In this document: positions 42,286-52,474 of the stretch, piece after piece
How the letters are laid out: each line of letters begins with the position of its first letter
Position numbering within the stretch: the first letter of the stretch is position 1
NCBI GenBank assembly: GCA_928724745.1
Contig: CAKMXJ010000004.1
Location: forward strand, 496,001 to 560,000
Reading direction: 5' to 3'
Length of the DNA: 64,000 nt
Source of the DNA: Anthracocystis setariae
Lineage: Eukaryota; Basidiomycota; Ustilaginomycetes; Ustilaginales; Ustilaginaceae
The notes under the pieces: model-generated
Told to the model about the DNA's origin: nothing
Databases searched by the model: none
Seen by the model: the letters and a program-made list of their open reading frames with translations, nothing else
Position numbers and translations under genes: made by a program

Positions 42286-45200
42286 ATGGCGGATCCATCG
42301 CCAGAAGCAGACCAAAGCGGTCTATCCGACCTGTCCATAGCCAGCATCGGTCAATACCTGGATCAAGCTACCCCGGCACTCGATGATCAGACAGAGATGC
42401 ACACTTCGACCATCAGCCTAGCACCTTCTGCACTCACGCCTCATCCATCACGCATCGATATGGACATCCCAGTCCTCTCCGGCTCACGGATTACCAACTC
42501 TGCCAACTTGATCGCGACGCCCGGCCCAAGCCGTGTTCGAAAGCAAGTCGCCAGTGCATCCGGCCAAGCATGGACGCCAAGCCCAGACGCATCCAGCTCT
42601 CAATCTCGCTCAAGATCTCGCCCTTCACGGAGACCAACTTCACCTCGCAGCGTAAAAGATGCCAATGAAAGCATGGGTTCAAGTTTGGGGACATTTGATT
42701 TCAGCAATGCTTCGTTCAGCGAAAGTTTCCTGCGCCAGGCAGGCGCGAACATGCTTGCTGGTCTAGCCGAGGCAGAGCATCCACCGCCATCCAATTCTTC
42801 TTCGCCAAGGTATCGAACGAGCTCATCTCCAACGGTGACAGCCAGGCCGATGGGACAGCAAGCAGATCCAAGAACACCCTTCACCGGAAAGAGTTTGAGG
42901 ACGAGGATGGCAGAGGCCGGAATGCTGGACAGCCCAATTAGCTCCGATGGAAGCAGTCCGGCCAATAGTCCTACTGCTAGATTCAATGGTGGATCTTCCA
43001 TAGGCTCTTGGTCAGGCTCGGGATCCCTTGACGCAATAGGAATACAGCAAGATCGTTCATTGCCCAGCTCGCCAGATGCACACCACAGCGCAACCCAGGG
43101 TCCATCATTTCCGCAAGGGACCGGATCACCCTATCAGCACGGCAAGGCTTGGAGTGTCGAGATGACACACGAGGATTTCGAGATGCAGGAAACAGAAGAG
43201 GGTGACTGGCAGGAAGGACTCTCGATGGTCCCGGAGGAGTCGTACGTCGAAGATGCGTCGCAGCTCCCTTCTTCACCACCGGTCCTGGAAGACAATTCAC
43301 AAAGGTCAATGCAAGCAGCAGCCATGACTTTGGAGTCTATGACGTGTTTCGAAGCAGAGGTCGTACCTGATGAAGCTTCAACATCATCGACACCGGCGTT
43401 GGGTTCTGCATTGGACGAATCTTCGAAGCTTGAAGCAAATTCAGCTCCTGGCCCACAGAGCCAGTCATCTGCAGTGCAGTCGCTAACTTCACCTCAGAAG
43501 GGTTCTAGTCCTAGTTCGGTCTCATTATCATCTCAGCAGGTTCCGACCTCTCCTGCCAGCGCCGTACAGGCCACACCTCAATCCGCGCCACGCCCAGTCC
43601 ACACCCCTCGCTCTTTTGCTCGGCTTCGCATGGCCACGCCAGCCCGCTCTTCGCCTTTGTCACGCGTGGTCAACTTCTCCCCATCATCAACAACTTCTTC
43701 ACCTCAATGGCAGAGTCCGAGCAGCCGAGACGAACAAAATACGACTGGCACGCCTTCTTCAAAGTGGGCCAGTCCGTCGAGCCGAATGACCAGAACATCT
43801 TCGCCGTCTCTCGGATTCCACACACCAGCGCGACAAGAAATCGCATCGGTCCGAGAGGAGGGCGCTTCTGCGATGGCAGATGCAGAACAAGTCGACGGGA
43901 AAAAGGCGACAGCTTTCGGGCCGCAAACTCCAAGAGATTCACAGAAGTCCGCACCGGCAAATACACCATCTCAGTTCTGGTCACCGGCCACATCGACAGC
44001 CTCGTTCGGTACACCAGCATCCTCCGGCCCTACCTCTGTCCCGATCACCCCAGCGCCCATTCGTGCGCTTTCTGAGGAAGTTGCTACGCTGCCTACCGAT
44101 GCGCAATCTGCTACAGAGGCTGCAGCCTTTGCGATATCTTTGTCAAAGTATTCGGACTCTTCGAAGAACTCTGCTGCTGCAGATGCCACTGATGCTATTA
44201 GACTGGTCGCAGCTCCCGGTGGATTCGGAGATTCACCGGCGGGATCGTCGTTCGCTACGTCCAGATCGCGACAATTTTCGCCTGCACCTGCAACTCCGGC
44301 TGCCTCACTTTCCCAGTACGGCCCACTCTCAGCCACGCCTGGTGTAGCTGTCCCTTCGCTGCTGAATGCCTCTTTCTCTACGCCAGCATCCCACATGCTG
44401 GCTTCGGAGTCTTCAACTTCAGCTGCCATCGGATCAGAGACGAGTCTGCTAGATGCTCCCTGCGATCCGGCTCACTCTCAGCTGGATGAAGTCGAGTCTA
44501 CGCAATGGCGCCTCTCTGTCGCTCCCAACGACAATACTGAGCACGAGCCCGAGACCACACAGGAAGCAGCAGAAAGAGAGACTTCCCCGCACTCATCCTC
44601 CTCTTGCTCATCTTCTAGCGAGAAGAAGCAGTCCGGCGAACTCTCATCCGCTTCTATCTCTTCCCATCCCGGTACCCACAAAAATGTTGAAAAGAGGGAC
44701 CTATCTCTGGACTCTCCCTCCGCTGCCCGCTTCTCTCGGCTTCAGATTGCTCGATTTTCTCCTTCCACCGCATCTTCCGTGCCAGCGTTGGCATCGATGT
44801 CGAACGCTTTCGACTCCCTGACTCTTTTGTCAGATTCTCGTATTGCTCGATTGCAGGCCCAACTGTCAGCGAGCACGGTTTGCATCGAGGAGTTGGAGGC
44901 CGCATTAGAGGCAAAGGAGCAGAGAGAAGCGAGGCTCAACGGTGAATTCGAAGATGTGCAGTACGAACTTCGGCAGCTTCGTGAGCAATACGAGGGATTC
45001 ATGCAGGAAGCCGAGGATAGAGAAGAACAAACCAAGAAGCTCGTGGGGGAGCTCCAGAAGAAGTTTAAGGAGAGGAAGGCAAGAGACGACGATAGCGAGG
45101 TTGAAGAGCTTCGAAAGGCTTTGGAAGAAGAGAAAAGACTTCGGGAGACAGAGAGAAGAGACTACGAGGTTCGACTTCAAGGGCTGCTCAATCCTTCCAC

Positions 45201-46431
45201 TGCAGTTCAAGTATCCTCGCAAGAACTTAGTCCAACGATGACGGCTGACATCGAAGCGGCTAAAGAGCAACTCAGAGTGACGCTGGAGAAAGACTTTGCG
45301 ATTCGTCGATCGATGGAGAATCGCGAACTCAACGCCAAGGTTACGGAGCTCGAATCGAAGCTCGCTTCAACGATAACGATCAACAACTCTTTCCAAGCAA
45401 ACGAGGGGAAGACAGGCGTGAGGGAGAAGTTAGAGGAAATGGAGGCAGAGCTGGATCGACGTTTCGAGGAGCTTACCGATCTTCGTGATGATCTCGAGAA
45501 TATGGCAAAGGAGAAGGGGATGGCTCAAGATCGAATCGCTGATTTGGAAGAAGAGCTAAGCGAAGCCCAAAGCAAGCAGCAAGATGAAAGTGATAGAGCA
45601 AGAGAGGAGGAGTTGGTCGAAGAAGTTGTGACACTTCGCGAGCAGCTTATGGAGAAGGAAGAGCAAGTGGACAGGTTGGAAGAAACACTCTCGCTCATCC
45701 AGAACCGACTCGACGGCGTCCTTGCTGAGCGTGATCTGCTCACGCACCAACTTTCCGCGGCTGAGCGAGAAGAACCCGCACAGATCTTGGCATTGCAGGA
45801 GGAAGCCTCTGCTCTTCGAGAGCGAATCAATCCTCTTGAAAATCACATCCTTTCTCTCGAAGCACAGCTCCGAACCCATCACTCACCCGCTTCGACTCCA
45901 GCCCAGAACAAAACACTTTCACCGGCTACCCCTGCCACAGTGAAGACCGAGCGACAGTCCAAACTCGAGAAGGAGCTGGCAAATCTCAACTTGGAGGTGG
46001 TCAAACTGACCAAGGCGAACGAGGCGTTGCAGGAAGACAACATCAACTTCTCCATAGCATTGAGTGCCAAGCAGTTGGAGTTGGGGATGGTGAAACGCAA
46101 TGCTCGATTTGCGCTCAAGAACGCGCATGCGAATGCAAAGGGCGATGCTTCCCATCACATCGGCTTGCCGCTCAGCAAGACCGATCAAACCTCTACCCAG
46201 TCGGCGAAGGATGAAGCAAAGGTGGAGAAAGTAGACGAGAGAGTGTGGCCAAGCGTACCCAAGGGCGAACTTGGGGGAGAGGACAAGGAGAACCAACCAA
46301 TGCCAAAAAATGCGGTGAACCCAGCAAGGGCGAATGCTAGAGCATTGTTAGCTCAGAGGAGGGCCCTTGGTCAGATAAGCAATGGGGGAAGAGGACAGGA
46401 GAGAAGGCAGCGACTTGCGCTTCTTGCCTGA
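42286..46431 (+). CDS. Large Ser/Pro-rich coiled-coil protein with KEN and destruction boxes
   Basis: Not assigned to a family. ATG 42286 gives 1381 residues in one exon; a GTG nine bases upstream is in frame but not used. Residues 1-800 are disordered and rich in Ser/Thr/Pro, with many S/T-P sites (TPSP, TSPRS, ATPARSSP) suited to CDK or MAPK phosphorylation. From about 850 to 1300 is a long heptad coiled coil (LEAALEAKEQREARL, then LEEMEAELDRRFEEL). The tail has EDKENQP (KEN at 1334-1336) and RRALGQISN (1358-1366), the exact pattern of a cyclin-B destruction box. By analogy this suggests a mitotically regulated spindle, spindle-pole or cytoskeletal protein degraded through the APC/C. No motor, kinase or membrane segment is visible. 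It shares a promoter region with MRD1. Confidence 0.85.
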   Translation: MADPSPEADQSGLSDLSIASIGQYLDQATPALDDQTEMHTSTISLAPSALTPHPSRIDMDIPVLSGSRITNSANLIATPGPSRVRKQVASASGQAWTPSPDASSSQSRSRSRPSRRPTSPRSVKDANESMGSSLGTFDFSNASFSESFLRQAGANMLAGLAEAEHPPPSNSSSPRYRTSSSPTVTARPMGQQADPRTPFTGKSLRTRMAEAGMLDSPISSDGSSPANSPTARFNGGSSIGSWSGSGSLDAIGIQQDRSLPSSPDAHHSATQGPSFPQGTGSPYQHGKAWSVEMTHEDFEMQETEEGDWQEGLSMVPEESYVEDASQLPSSPPVLEDNSQRSMQAAAMTLESMTCFEAEVVPDEASTSSTPALGSALDESSKLEANSAPGPQSQSSAVQSLTSPQKGSSPSSVSLSSQQVPTSPASAVQATPQSAPRPVHTPRSFARLRMATPARSSPLSRVVNFSPSSTTSSPQWQSPSSRDEQNTTGTPSSKWASPSSRMTRTSSPSLGFHTPARQEIASVREEGASAMADAEQVDGKKATAFGPQTPRDSQKSAPANTPSQFWSPATSTASFGTPASSGPTSVPITPAPIRALSEEVATLPTDAQSATEAAAFAISLSKYSDSSKNSAAADATDAIRLVAAPGGFGDSPAGSSFATSRSRQFSPAPATPAASLSQYGPLSATPGVAVPSLLNASFSTPASHMLASESSTSAAIGSETSLLDAPCDPAHSQLDEVESTQWRLSVAPNDNTEHEPETTQEAAERETSPHSSSSCSSSSEKKQSGELSSASISSHPGTHKNVEKRDLSLDSPSAARFSRLQIARFSPSTASSVPALASMSNAFDSLTLLSDSRIARLQAQLSASTVCIEELEAALEAKEQREARLNGEFEDVQYELRQLREQYEGFMQEAEDREEQTKKLVGELQKKFKERKARDDDSEVEELRKALEEEKRLRETERRDYEVRLQGLLNPSTAVQVSSQELSPTMTADIEAAKEQLRVTLEKDFAIRRSMENRELNAKVTELESKLASTITINNSFQANEGKTGVREKLEEMEAELDRRFEELTDLRDDLENMAKEKGMAQDRIADLEEELSEAQSKQQDESDRAREEELVEEVVTLREQLMEKEEQVDRLEETLSLIQNRLDGVLAERDLLTHQLSAAEREEPAQILALQEEASALRERINPLENHILSLEAQLRTHHSPASTPAQNKTLSPATPATVKTERQSKLEKELANLNLEVVKLTKANEALQEDNINFSIALSAKQLELGMVKRNARFALKNAHANAKGDASHHIGLPLSKTDQTSTQSAKDEAKVEKVDERVWPSVPKGELGGEDKENQPMPKNAVNPARANARALLAQRRALGQISNGGRGQERRQRLALLA

Positions 46432-46539
46432 TCGCACGCCGGTTGCACAATCACTTCACAGGAATTGATCTGAACGAATCGTTCCAAATTCTGTTGTATA
46501 TCGTATGCGTGAGTAGTGTGAATTGTATGCCGTGATCTC

Positions 46540-49404
46540 CTACAAAGTCCTCGGCACCTCGACCTCGGTGAAGCTCTGAACCATATCGCCTTCCTCCAAA
46601 TCCTGCCAACCCTCGAAACTCATGCCGCATTCTGTGCCCTTTCTCATCTCGGTGACATCCTTCTTGACATGCTTGAACTCATCCAACCTCCCCTTATACA
46701 CCTCCTTCCTCTCCTTGCCCCTCAGAACCCTGACCATGTTGGACTTGGAGATGGTGCCGTTGGTGACACGACAGCCTGCGATCTTCTTGAACTTTTTGCC
46801 CTTGAGGTTGATTTCAAAGACCTGCGAGATGGTTGCCTCGCCATGCACCCTAGCCTCTACCGAGGGGGGAAGGAGGGCAGAGACCGAGGCGGAGACCGCC
46901 TCCATGAGGCGATAGATGACATCGCTGACGATGATGGGAACGGGAGTAGGTTGGGCGCGAGCAGCCGCCTGAAGAATTGATTTGGAAGGCGTGACATTGA
47001 AGCCGATAATCGATCCTCCAAGGGCGGCAGCTACCGTAACATCGCCTATGGTAGGTTCGCCGACAGAGGCACTGATGATCTTGACTCCCGCTTCCGCATT
47101 GCCAATGCCTGAGATAGCACCGATCACGGCTTCAACGGTTCCAGAATAATCAGCTTTGATGATCACATTCAAAAGCTTCTTCGCTCCGGCTCCTTCTCCA
47201 GCTTTCTCCTTGCTCGCCTGGTCATCTAATTTAGGATCCGCAGGAGCTTCTTCAGCAAGGGTAGCATTCGCATCGAAAGCAGCCAGTGCAGCCAGCGGGT
47301 CCTTGCCATCATCGGCAGCCAATCTAGCCGCCCTTCTCCTCTGTCGCTCCTCAAACTCCTTCCTCGCCTCAGCTTCCTCAAGATTGGCCTTGACCCGACG
47401 AGCTTCGTTGATCTGTTCCACATCTTCCATCAATCGCTTTTGTTCCAGCGCCTTCTTCCTGTTCTCGGCAGCTCTCTTGCAAGAGGGCTCATCTGTACCA
47501 CCCACCATCGTGTCGCCCGCCGTGGGCAACGATCTCCATCCTGAGACGAGAACAGGCTCTCCAGGGTAGGCTTTGGAGAGCCCTCTACCGCTTGGGTGCA
47601 GAATCTGGCGTACTTTGCACCACGCCGTGCCCGCGATGATGGGCGAGTTTTTCTCGAGAACACCGCGCGTGATCAGCAGTGAAGCCATGTTGCCTCGACC
47701 CCTGTCTACTTTGGATTCTAACACCCATCCTTCCGGTAGACCCTCGTTGTCAGCCCTCACCTCAGCCATTTCGGAAACGGCGACGATCGTCTCTTCAAGC
47801 TCCGGCAGACCTACGCCAGTCTTGCCCGAGAGCTCTACGCACGGTATGTCGCCACCGAGGTCTTCCGTGGCGACTCCAGCCGCCAAGAGCTCCCTCTTGA
47901 TCTTTTCCGGGTCAACCATTGTCTTGTCGATCTTGGTGATGGCTACGATCATTTGAAGGCCTGGCTGTGCATTGGCCTTGGCTTCCGCGTTGGTGGAGTG
48001 GAACAGGTCGATGACCTCCTTGGTCTGAGGCATGACTCCGTCGTCAGCGGCGACGACGAGTACAATGATATCCGTTACCATGGCACCACGCAAACGCATG
48101 GCTGTAAATGCTGCATGGCCAGGTGTGTCCAGGAAGGTGATGGTCTGAACACCGCGATAACCGACGCGTTGGCCTTTGCGCTGCTCTCGATACGAAATCG
48201 GCACCGAAAAGGCTCCGATGTGCTGCGTGATGCCTCCTGCCTCTCCCTTGGCCACGCTCGTACTCCTGAGCTTGTCCAACAAGGTAGTCTTGCCGTGATC
48301 GACATGTCCCATGATGGCCACCACTGGCGGACGAAGCGGATACTTTTGTTCGGGATCGACAGGTCGAGGATATATATCGAAACTAGCCTCGTCGTTCGGA
48401 ATCGCCACGATGTTGAGTTCGGCTGCGATCATCTCGGCATCCTCGAACTTCAGCATGCGGTCCGGCCTGGTATCATCCATGCCTAGCTTCGTCATCGCGG
48501 TTTGAAGAAGGAATAATTTGGTCTCCATCCTGGTGCTGAGCATGTTGAGCGAGATAACCGAAGGGAGGAACACATTTCGCGATACTTTGCGCAAGAGTTT
48601 CGGCTTAGCTTGACGGGTGAGAGCCTCAGGTAGATCGTCTTGATCTGAACGTGCGTGGCCGCTATGCGATGGTGCGGGGAAAGACGACGAAGAGCGACGC
48701 GCACGATGATCGGAAGTAGAGTCGTAGTCAAGAAGAGAACCGCGACCTTCCTTCTTCCTCTGCTTGGCGGCGTGGTGGCGGTCGGATTTCTCTACAGCGT
48801 TTCGACCTCCCGACAGGCCCTCCTCTTCACCTCCTGGAAGTATAGCAGTATCCTCATCTGCCACGCTTGCGTCATCGACTTGGACAGAGTCTCCACTGCG
48901 AGAATCTTTATCATCGACGCCGCGTTGCTTGTCAGCAGCAGGCCTGGACCGAATCCTCGAATCCGTCTTTGCTGCAGCCGACGCAGACGAACCATAATTC
49001 TCGCTCAAACTTTCACCAAACTTGAGGCTCGAGCTATCTTGATCATAGTCCCTCCTTGGTGATCGCTGGTCCTGTCGGTTGCGATTCTGATTCTGGTTGG
49101 GGCTTTCGCGAGGTCTGTAGTTGGGGTGGGGGAGACGCTTGCGTGTGCCGTCCGGAGCGAAGCGTTGGCTGCGGCTGTACTGGTTGACCGGGCTGCCGAA
49201 GCTGGATCCGCCGGAACGCCGATCGTTGTCTGGACGCGGACGAAAGTCGTTGTTGCGGTGGTCGCCTCCGCGACTCGATGCGTATGCCGGAGACGATGAA
49301 AGACGGCGTGAGACGATCGAGGGGTTGCTTAGCGATGATACTGTTGGCCTCGTGGCGGTCCAGCGCGAGGTGATTGCCAGAGAGAGCGTTGCGCGTGACA
49401 GCAT
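46540..49404 (-). CDS. IFM1: Mitochondrial translation initiation factor IF-2
   Basis: A GTPase that places initiator tRNA on the mitochondrial ribosome. A single exon of 954 residues. The N-terminus ([32 protein letters not shown]) is a mitochondrial presequence. A 300-residue Arg/Ser/Asp-rich linker follows, longer than in yeast Ifm1 (676 residues total). The G domain begins at about 366 with GHVDHGKT, then DTPGHAAF and TKID. Domain II ([20 protein letters not shown]), domain III ([16 protein letters not shown]) and the C2 domain ([20 protein letters not shown]) complete the bacterial-type IF2. [22 protein letters not shown] charged helix (about 665-710) is inserted in domain II, as in other mitochondrial forms. 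Confidence 0.95.
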   Translation of the reverse strand: MLSRATLSLAITSRWTATRPTVSSLSNPSIVSRRLSSSPAYASSRGGDHRNNDFRPRPDNDRRSGGSSFGSPVNQYSRSQRFAPDGTRKRLPHPNYRPRESPNQNQNRNRQDQRSPRRDYDQDSSSLKFGESLSENYGSSASAAAKTDSRIRSRPAADKQRGVDDKDSRSGDSVQVDDASVADEDTAILPGGEEEGLSGGRNAVEKSDRHHAAKQRKKEGRGSLLDYDSTSDHRARRSSSSFPAPSHSGHARSDQDDLPEALTRQAKPKLLRKVSRNVFLPSVISLNMLSTRMETKLFLLQTAMTKLGMDDTRPDRMLKFEDAEMIAAELNIVAIPNDEASFDIYPRPVDPEQKYPLRPPVVAIMGHVDHGKTTLLDKLRSTSVAKGEAGGITQHIGAFSVPISYREQRKGQRVGYRGVQTITFLDTPGHAAFTAMRLRGAMVTDIIVLVVAADDGVMPQTKEVIDLFHSTNAEAKANAQPGLQMIVAITKIDKTMVDPEKIKRELLAAGVATEDLGGDIPCVELSGKTGVGLPELEETIVAVSEMAEVRADNEGLPEGWVLESKVDRGRGNMASLLITRGVLEKNSPIIAGTAWCKVRQILHPSGRGLSKAYPGEPVLVSGWRSLPTAGDTMVGGTDEPSCKRAAENRKKALEQKRLMEDVEQINEARRVKANLEEAEARKEFEERQRRRAARLAADDGKDPLAALAAFDANATLAEEAPADPKLDDQASKEKAGEGAGAKKLLNVIIKADYSGTVEAVIGAISGIGNAEAGVKIISASVGEPTIGDVTVAAALGGSIIGFNVTPSKSILQAAARAQPTPVPIIVSDVIYRLMEAVSASVSALLPPSVEARVHGEATISQVFEINLKGKKFKKIAGCRVTNGTISKSNMVRVLRGKERKEVYKGRLDEFKHVKKDVTEMRKGTECGMSFEGWQDLEEGDMVQSFTEVEVPRTL

Positions 49405-49898
49405 TGCGAGTGTTCACAGGTCCAATGATCTGAGACGATGCATGGGCTGTATTTGGGATGTGATATGGTGGATGTAAACGACGATCAAAAGGCCAACTTC
49501 GGGAAGCGTTTGTGCAAATCTTCTCAATTTTTGCAAGAAAAAAAGAAGAAAAAGTCGGAAGAGGTGGCAATGAATTTTTGCCGAGCAGGTTACTGAGCGC
49601 AGGGGCTGAGATGACGCACCCACCAAAGAAAAGAAAAAAAAAGGCGAGTGGAAAAGAAGTATAAAAAGGGTTCATCAATTCAAAGGTTCACCAAAGGACT
49701 ACGGTAGGCCATTCAGTACGACTCTCATGTACCGTCATTATTATCACGACGACCAATCTCTTCTCTCCGTACAATACGAGCGCTTTGCCTGTATCAAAGT
49801 TGCAGCAAATGTGCTGATGCGAAAGTGTGATTGCGATTACAACAATACAAATGAGACCGTATCAAGACAGCAGGAGTGAAGACTAAGCCATGGGAGGA
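49405..49898. other. Spacer between NOC2 stop and mtIF2 start
   Basis: 494 bp on the path of two same-direction minus-strand genes. It holds the mtIF2 leader with A/T-rich tracts (about 49535-49560 and 49624-49641). No gene seen. Confidence 0.4.
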
Positions 49899-52100
49899 TT
49901 ACTCGTCGTCATCGTCCTCGTCCTCAACCTCCATCTCATCGTCCTCGTCCTCCTCTTCCTCCTCGTCCTCATCCTCACTATCGTCATCATCGCGGACAAC
50001 CTGAGCCTGCGCCTTGATCAAAGCTTCCTGCTTAGCCCTGACCTTCTTGGCCAGCCTCAACATGGCCTCGAGTGGGTTCTCCTTGGCCTCCATCTCCCAA
50101 TCCTTGATCTTGTCGAGGTCCTTAGGCGTAAAGTCGATCGCATCCCTCTGCTTGCCCACCCACAGAGCAGTTTGATGCGACTTGTCCAACAGCTGCTTGG
50201 CCTCGGCCTGGAACTTGGCGTTCGTTGTTGTCTTGGACAGCCTCTTGAGCTGAATCTGCAGTGGCAGAACCACTTCGGGAAACGCGATCGACCTCGACTG
50301 CGAAGTCAAGAACTCGAGCAAAAGGTAAGAGTATTCCGACAGCAGCTGATTCGAGTAAGGACGAGTACGGACGAGTTGTGAAGGCGCCCTAAGCGTGGTG
50401 CTGAAATCGATGGGTGCAGCCGTAGACCCCTTGAGCTTCCTCTGGAATTCAGGCGACTCGAACACACTCAACACCAACGGTGCAAGCGGAACGTAAGTGC
50501 CTGTCCTGGAAACAATCCTCATCATCGACTTCAACAGGTGCAACCTGTATGGGAAATACCTCGAGTTCGGCACCATCCCCACCACGCCCGTTGCCACCTG
50601 CACCAGCGGGTAGATCAACGGCTTCAATGCGCTTTCGACTCCCGCCTGCGCTTCCGCCTCCACATCGCACGCGCGCGACAGGAGCAACGACCAGAACTCA
50701 ACAGCCGACACAAACTGCCAGTTGAGAACCGCCTTGAACGCATCCTTGGTCTTGGTCTTGACGCAGTTGCGCAGGTGGATCGCGAGTTGACGGATAAAGC
50801 CGAAAGCTTGGGTATAGGCCACGTCGGCGTTGAGCAGGTAGAGCTCGACAGCGGTGTTCTTCATCAGGTTGAGCATGGGCTGAGTGTGGATGCTGACCGA
50901 CCTGCTCGACTGGACGAACGAAGAGTAGACGCCACGCAGCACGTTTTCAAGCGATGCTGTGCCACCAGACATGCCCAATCGTCGAAGCGTTAAGAAGGCA
51001 GACATTCGTACGCCATCCTCGGAAACTTGGCTCGACCAGAGATTGAGTGCCACCTTGATGAACTCCCTCGTGGTTTTGGGAATGCAAAGTGCATAGGGGA
51101 CCATGCGAGTGCTATCGCGCACTACGATCTCCAACATCCTTGGCTCGGTGAGTGTTTCGGTGAGCTGGAAGAGGTTATTGAAGTAGGACTGGATGGGCTT
51201 CTTGATCAAGTTCCACTTCTTGTTGTTCGATGGGATCTTGACGTTGCCCCTCTTGTCCTCTTGGATAGGGACGTGGTGCTGAAGCACGACAGGCGTGTAC
51301 TTGAGTGCGGTGAGGACGAGTTTGTTGAAGACGCGAGCTTCTTCGATGATGAAGGATGCACCTTCGGGGCGTTTGTCCTCTTCTTCGGGCTTGACAGCGC
51401 ATCGGAAGGCGATCAAGAGACGGCGAAGAGCTTTGAGCGAGCGGTGAGACAGCATCGACTTTTGCCAGCCGGCAAGCATCTTGAGTGTAACACGCTGCGG
51501 ACCGGACTCGAGCTTTGCTGCCTTGGACGTGGAAGCCTTGGATGGCTTGGCTTCCTCCTCGGACTCGTCCTCTTCGTCATCGTCCGACTCTTGACCGAAT
51601 TGAAGCAACTCCTTGTCGTTCTCCTGGAGATACGCATAGAATTCGGGATCCTTCTCCTTGAGCTTCTCCAGGTCGTCAGCATGCATGCCTACGTCTTGCT
51701 CGTCATCCGACATGTCCTCGACATCCTCGAGGTCGTCTACCTCATCCTGATCTTCGTCCTCATCCTCATCCTCATCGTCCTCGTCTTCACCCGCGGTACC
51801 AGTCTTGAACCCACCGCCGAGGAAATCGTCCACACTCATCCCCTTGAACTTCCCACCGTCTGCCTCGACACCCATCTTCTCGGCAACATCCTCGCCCTCA
51901 TCATACTCGCCCAAATCCTCGGGTGCCTCTTCGCTCCTTGCTGCGCCCTTCTTGCCCGTATTCCTCAGCTGCTTCTGCTTCTTCTGTGCTGCCGATCGTT
52001 CGATGACCTTGCGCTTCTTCTGGTGATCGCGACGGCGTTTGATGGTGCTATCGAGCTGTGTTCGCAAGAACTTCTTCGTCGACTTGGTTTGCTTGCCCAT
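49899..52100 (-). CDS. NOC2: Nucleolar complex protein 2 (Noc2), 60S biogenesis
   Basis: Partner of Noc1 (nucleolar) and Noc3 (nucleoplasmic) in assembling and exporting pre-60S particles. A single exon; the start GKQTKSTKKFLRTQL after the Met matches the family, giving 733 residues (yeast 710). Layout: a basic N-terminus (KRRRDHQKKRKV, nuclear or nucleolar signal), an acidic stretch (about 110-225, long Asp/Glu runs), the conserved alpha-helical Noc2 domain (about 300-640, including WNLIKKPIQSYFNNL and SSQVSEDGVRMSAFL), then a purely acidic tail of about 30 residues. The frame is open another 37 codons upstream, but that part is not conserved-looking. Confidence 0.94.
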   Translation of the reverse strand: MGKQTKSTKKFLRTQLDSTIKRRRDHQKKRKVIERSAAQKKQKQLRNTGKKGAARSEEAPEDLGEYDEGEDVAEKMGVEADGGKFKGMSVDDFLGGGFKTGTAGEDEDDEDEDEDEDQDEVDDLEDVEDMSDDEQDVGMHADDLEKLKEKDPEFYAYLQENDKELLQFGQESDDDEEDESEEEAKPSKASTSKAAKLESGPQRVTLKMLAGWQKSMLSHRSLKALRRLLIAFRCAVKPEEEDKRPEGASFIIEEARVFNKLVLTALKYTPVVLQHHVPIQEDKRGNVKIPSNNKKWNLIKKPIQSYFNNLFQLTETLTEPRMLEIVVRDSTRMVPYALCIPKTTREFIKVALNLWSSQVSEDGVRMSAFLTLRRLGMSGGTASLENVLRGVYSSFVQSSRSVSIHTQPMLNLMKNTAVELYLLNADVAYTQAFGFIRQLAIHLRNCVKTKTKDAFKAVLNWQFVSAVEFWSLLLSRACDVEAEAQAGVESALKPLIYPLVQVATGVVGMVPNSRYFPYRLHLLKSMMRIVSRTGTYVPLAPLVLSVFESPEFQRKLKGSTAAPIDFSTTLRAPSQLVRTRPYSNQLLSEYSYLLLEFLTSQSRSIAFPEVVLPLQIQLKRLSKTTTNAKFQAEAKQLLDKSHQTALWVGKQRDAIDFTPKDLDKIKDWEMEAKENPLEAMLRLAKKVRAKQEALIKAQAQVVRDDDDSEDEDEEEEEDEDDEMEVEDEDDDDE

Positions 52101-52474
52101 CTTCGGATATGCTCCCTGCAAAGGCAGATGGTGAAGGGGTACAGTGTCGCAAGGAGACAGCAAGCCGTTGCGTGTCTGCGTAGGAAATTCTTCTTTTTGC
52201 GCTGTTGGCAAAGGTGGAGAAGTCAGAAAAATCCGAACCCAACGAACCCTGAGCTAGCAAAAATTTCCAACCACACTACTTAATTGCGAAATTTGGCAAC
52301 AGAAAAGTTTGATTGGTAATCATGACACCTTGCGCTCCTCTCTTGACTTAACATGTTAGATCACGCGCTTCATCGTTGGATGTCAAATGCCTTCTTGGAT
52401 ATCCCATACTGCACTGCACAGGACTGCACTGGATTCTCTGGGTAAGAACATGCATTACCGTCTAATGGAGCCTA
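52101..52474. other. Spacer between the Rad51-like stop and NOC2 start
   Basis: 374 bp; presumed NOC2 promoter and leader. Nothing else seen. Confidence 0.4.
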
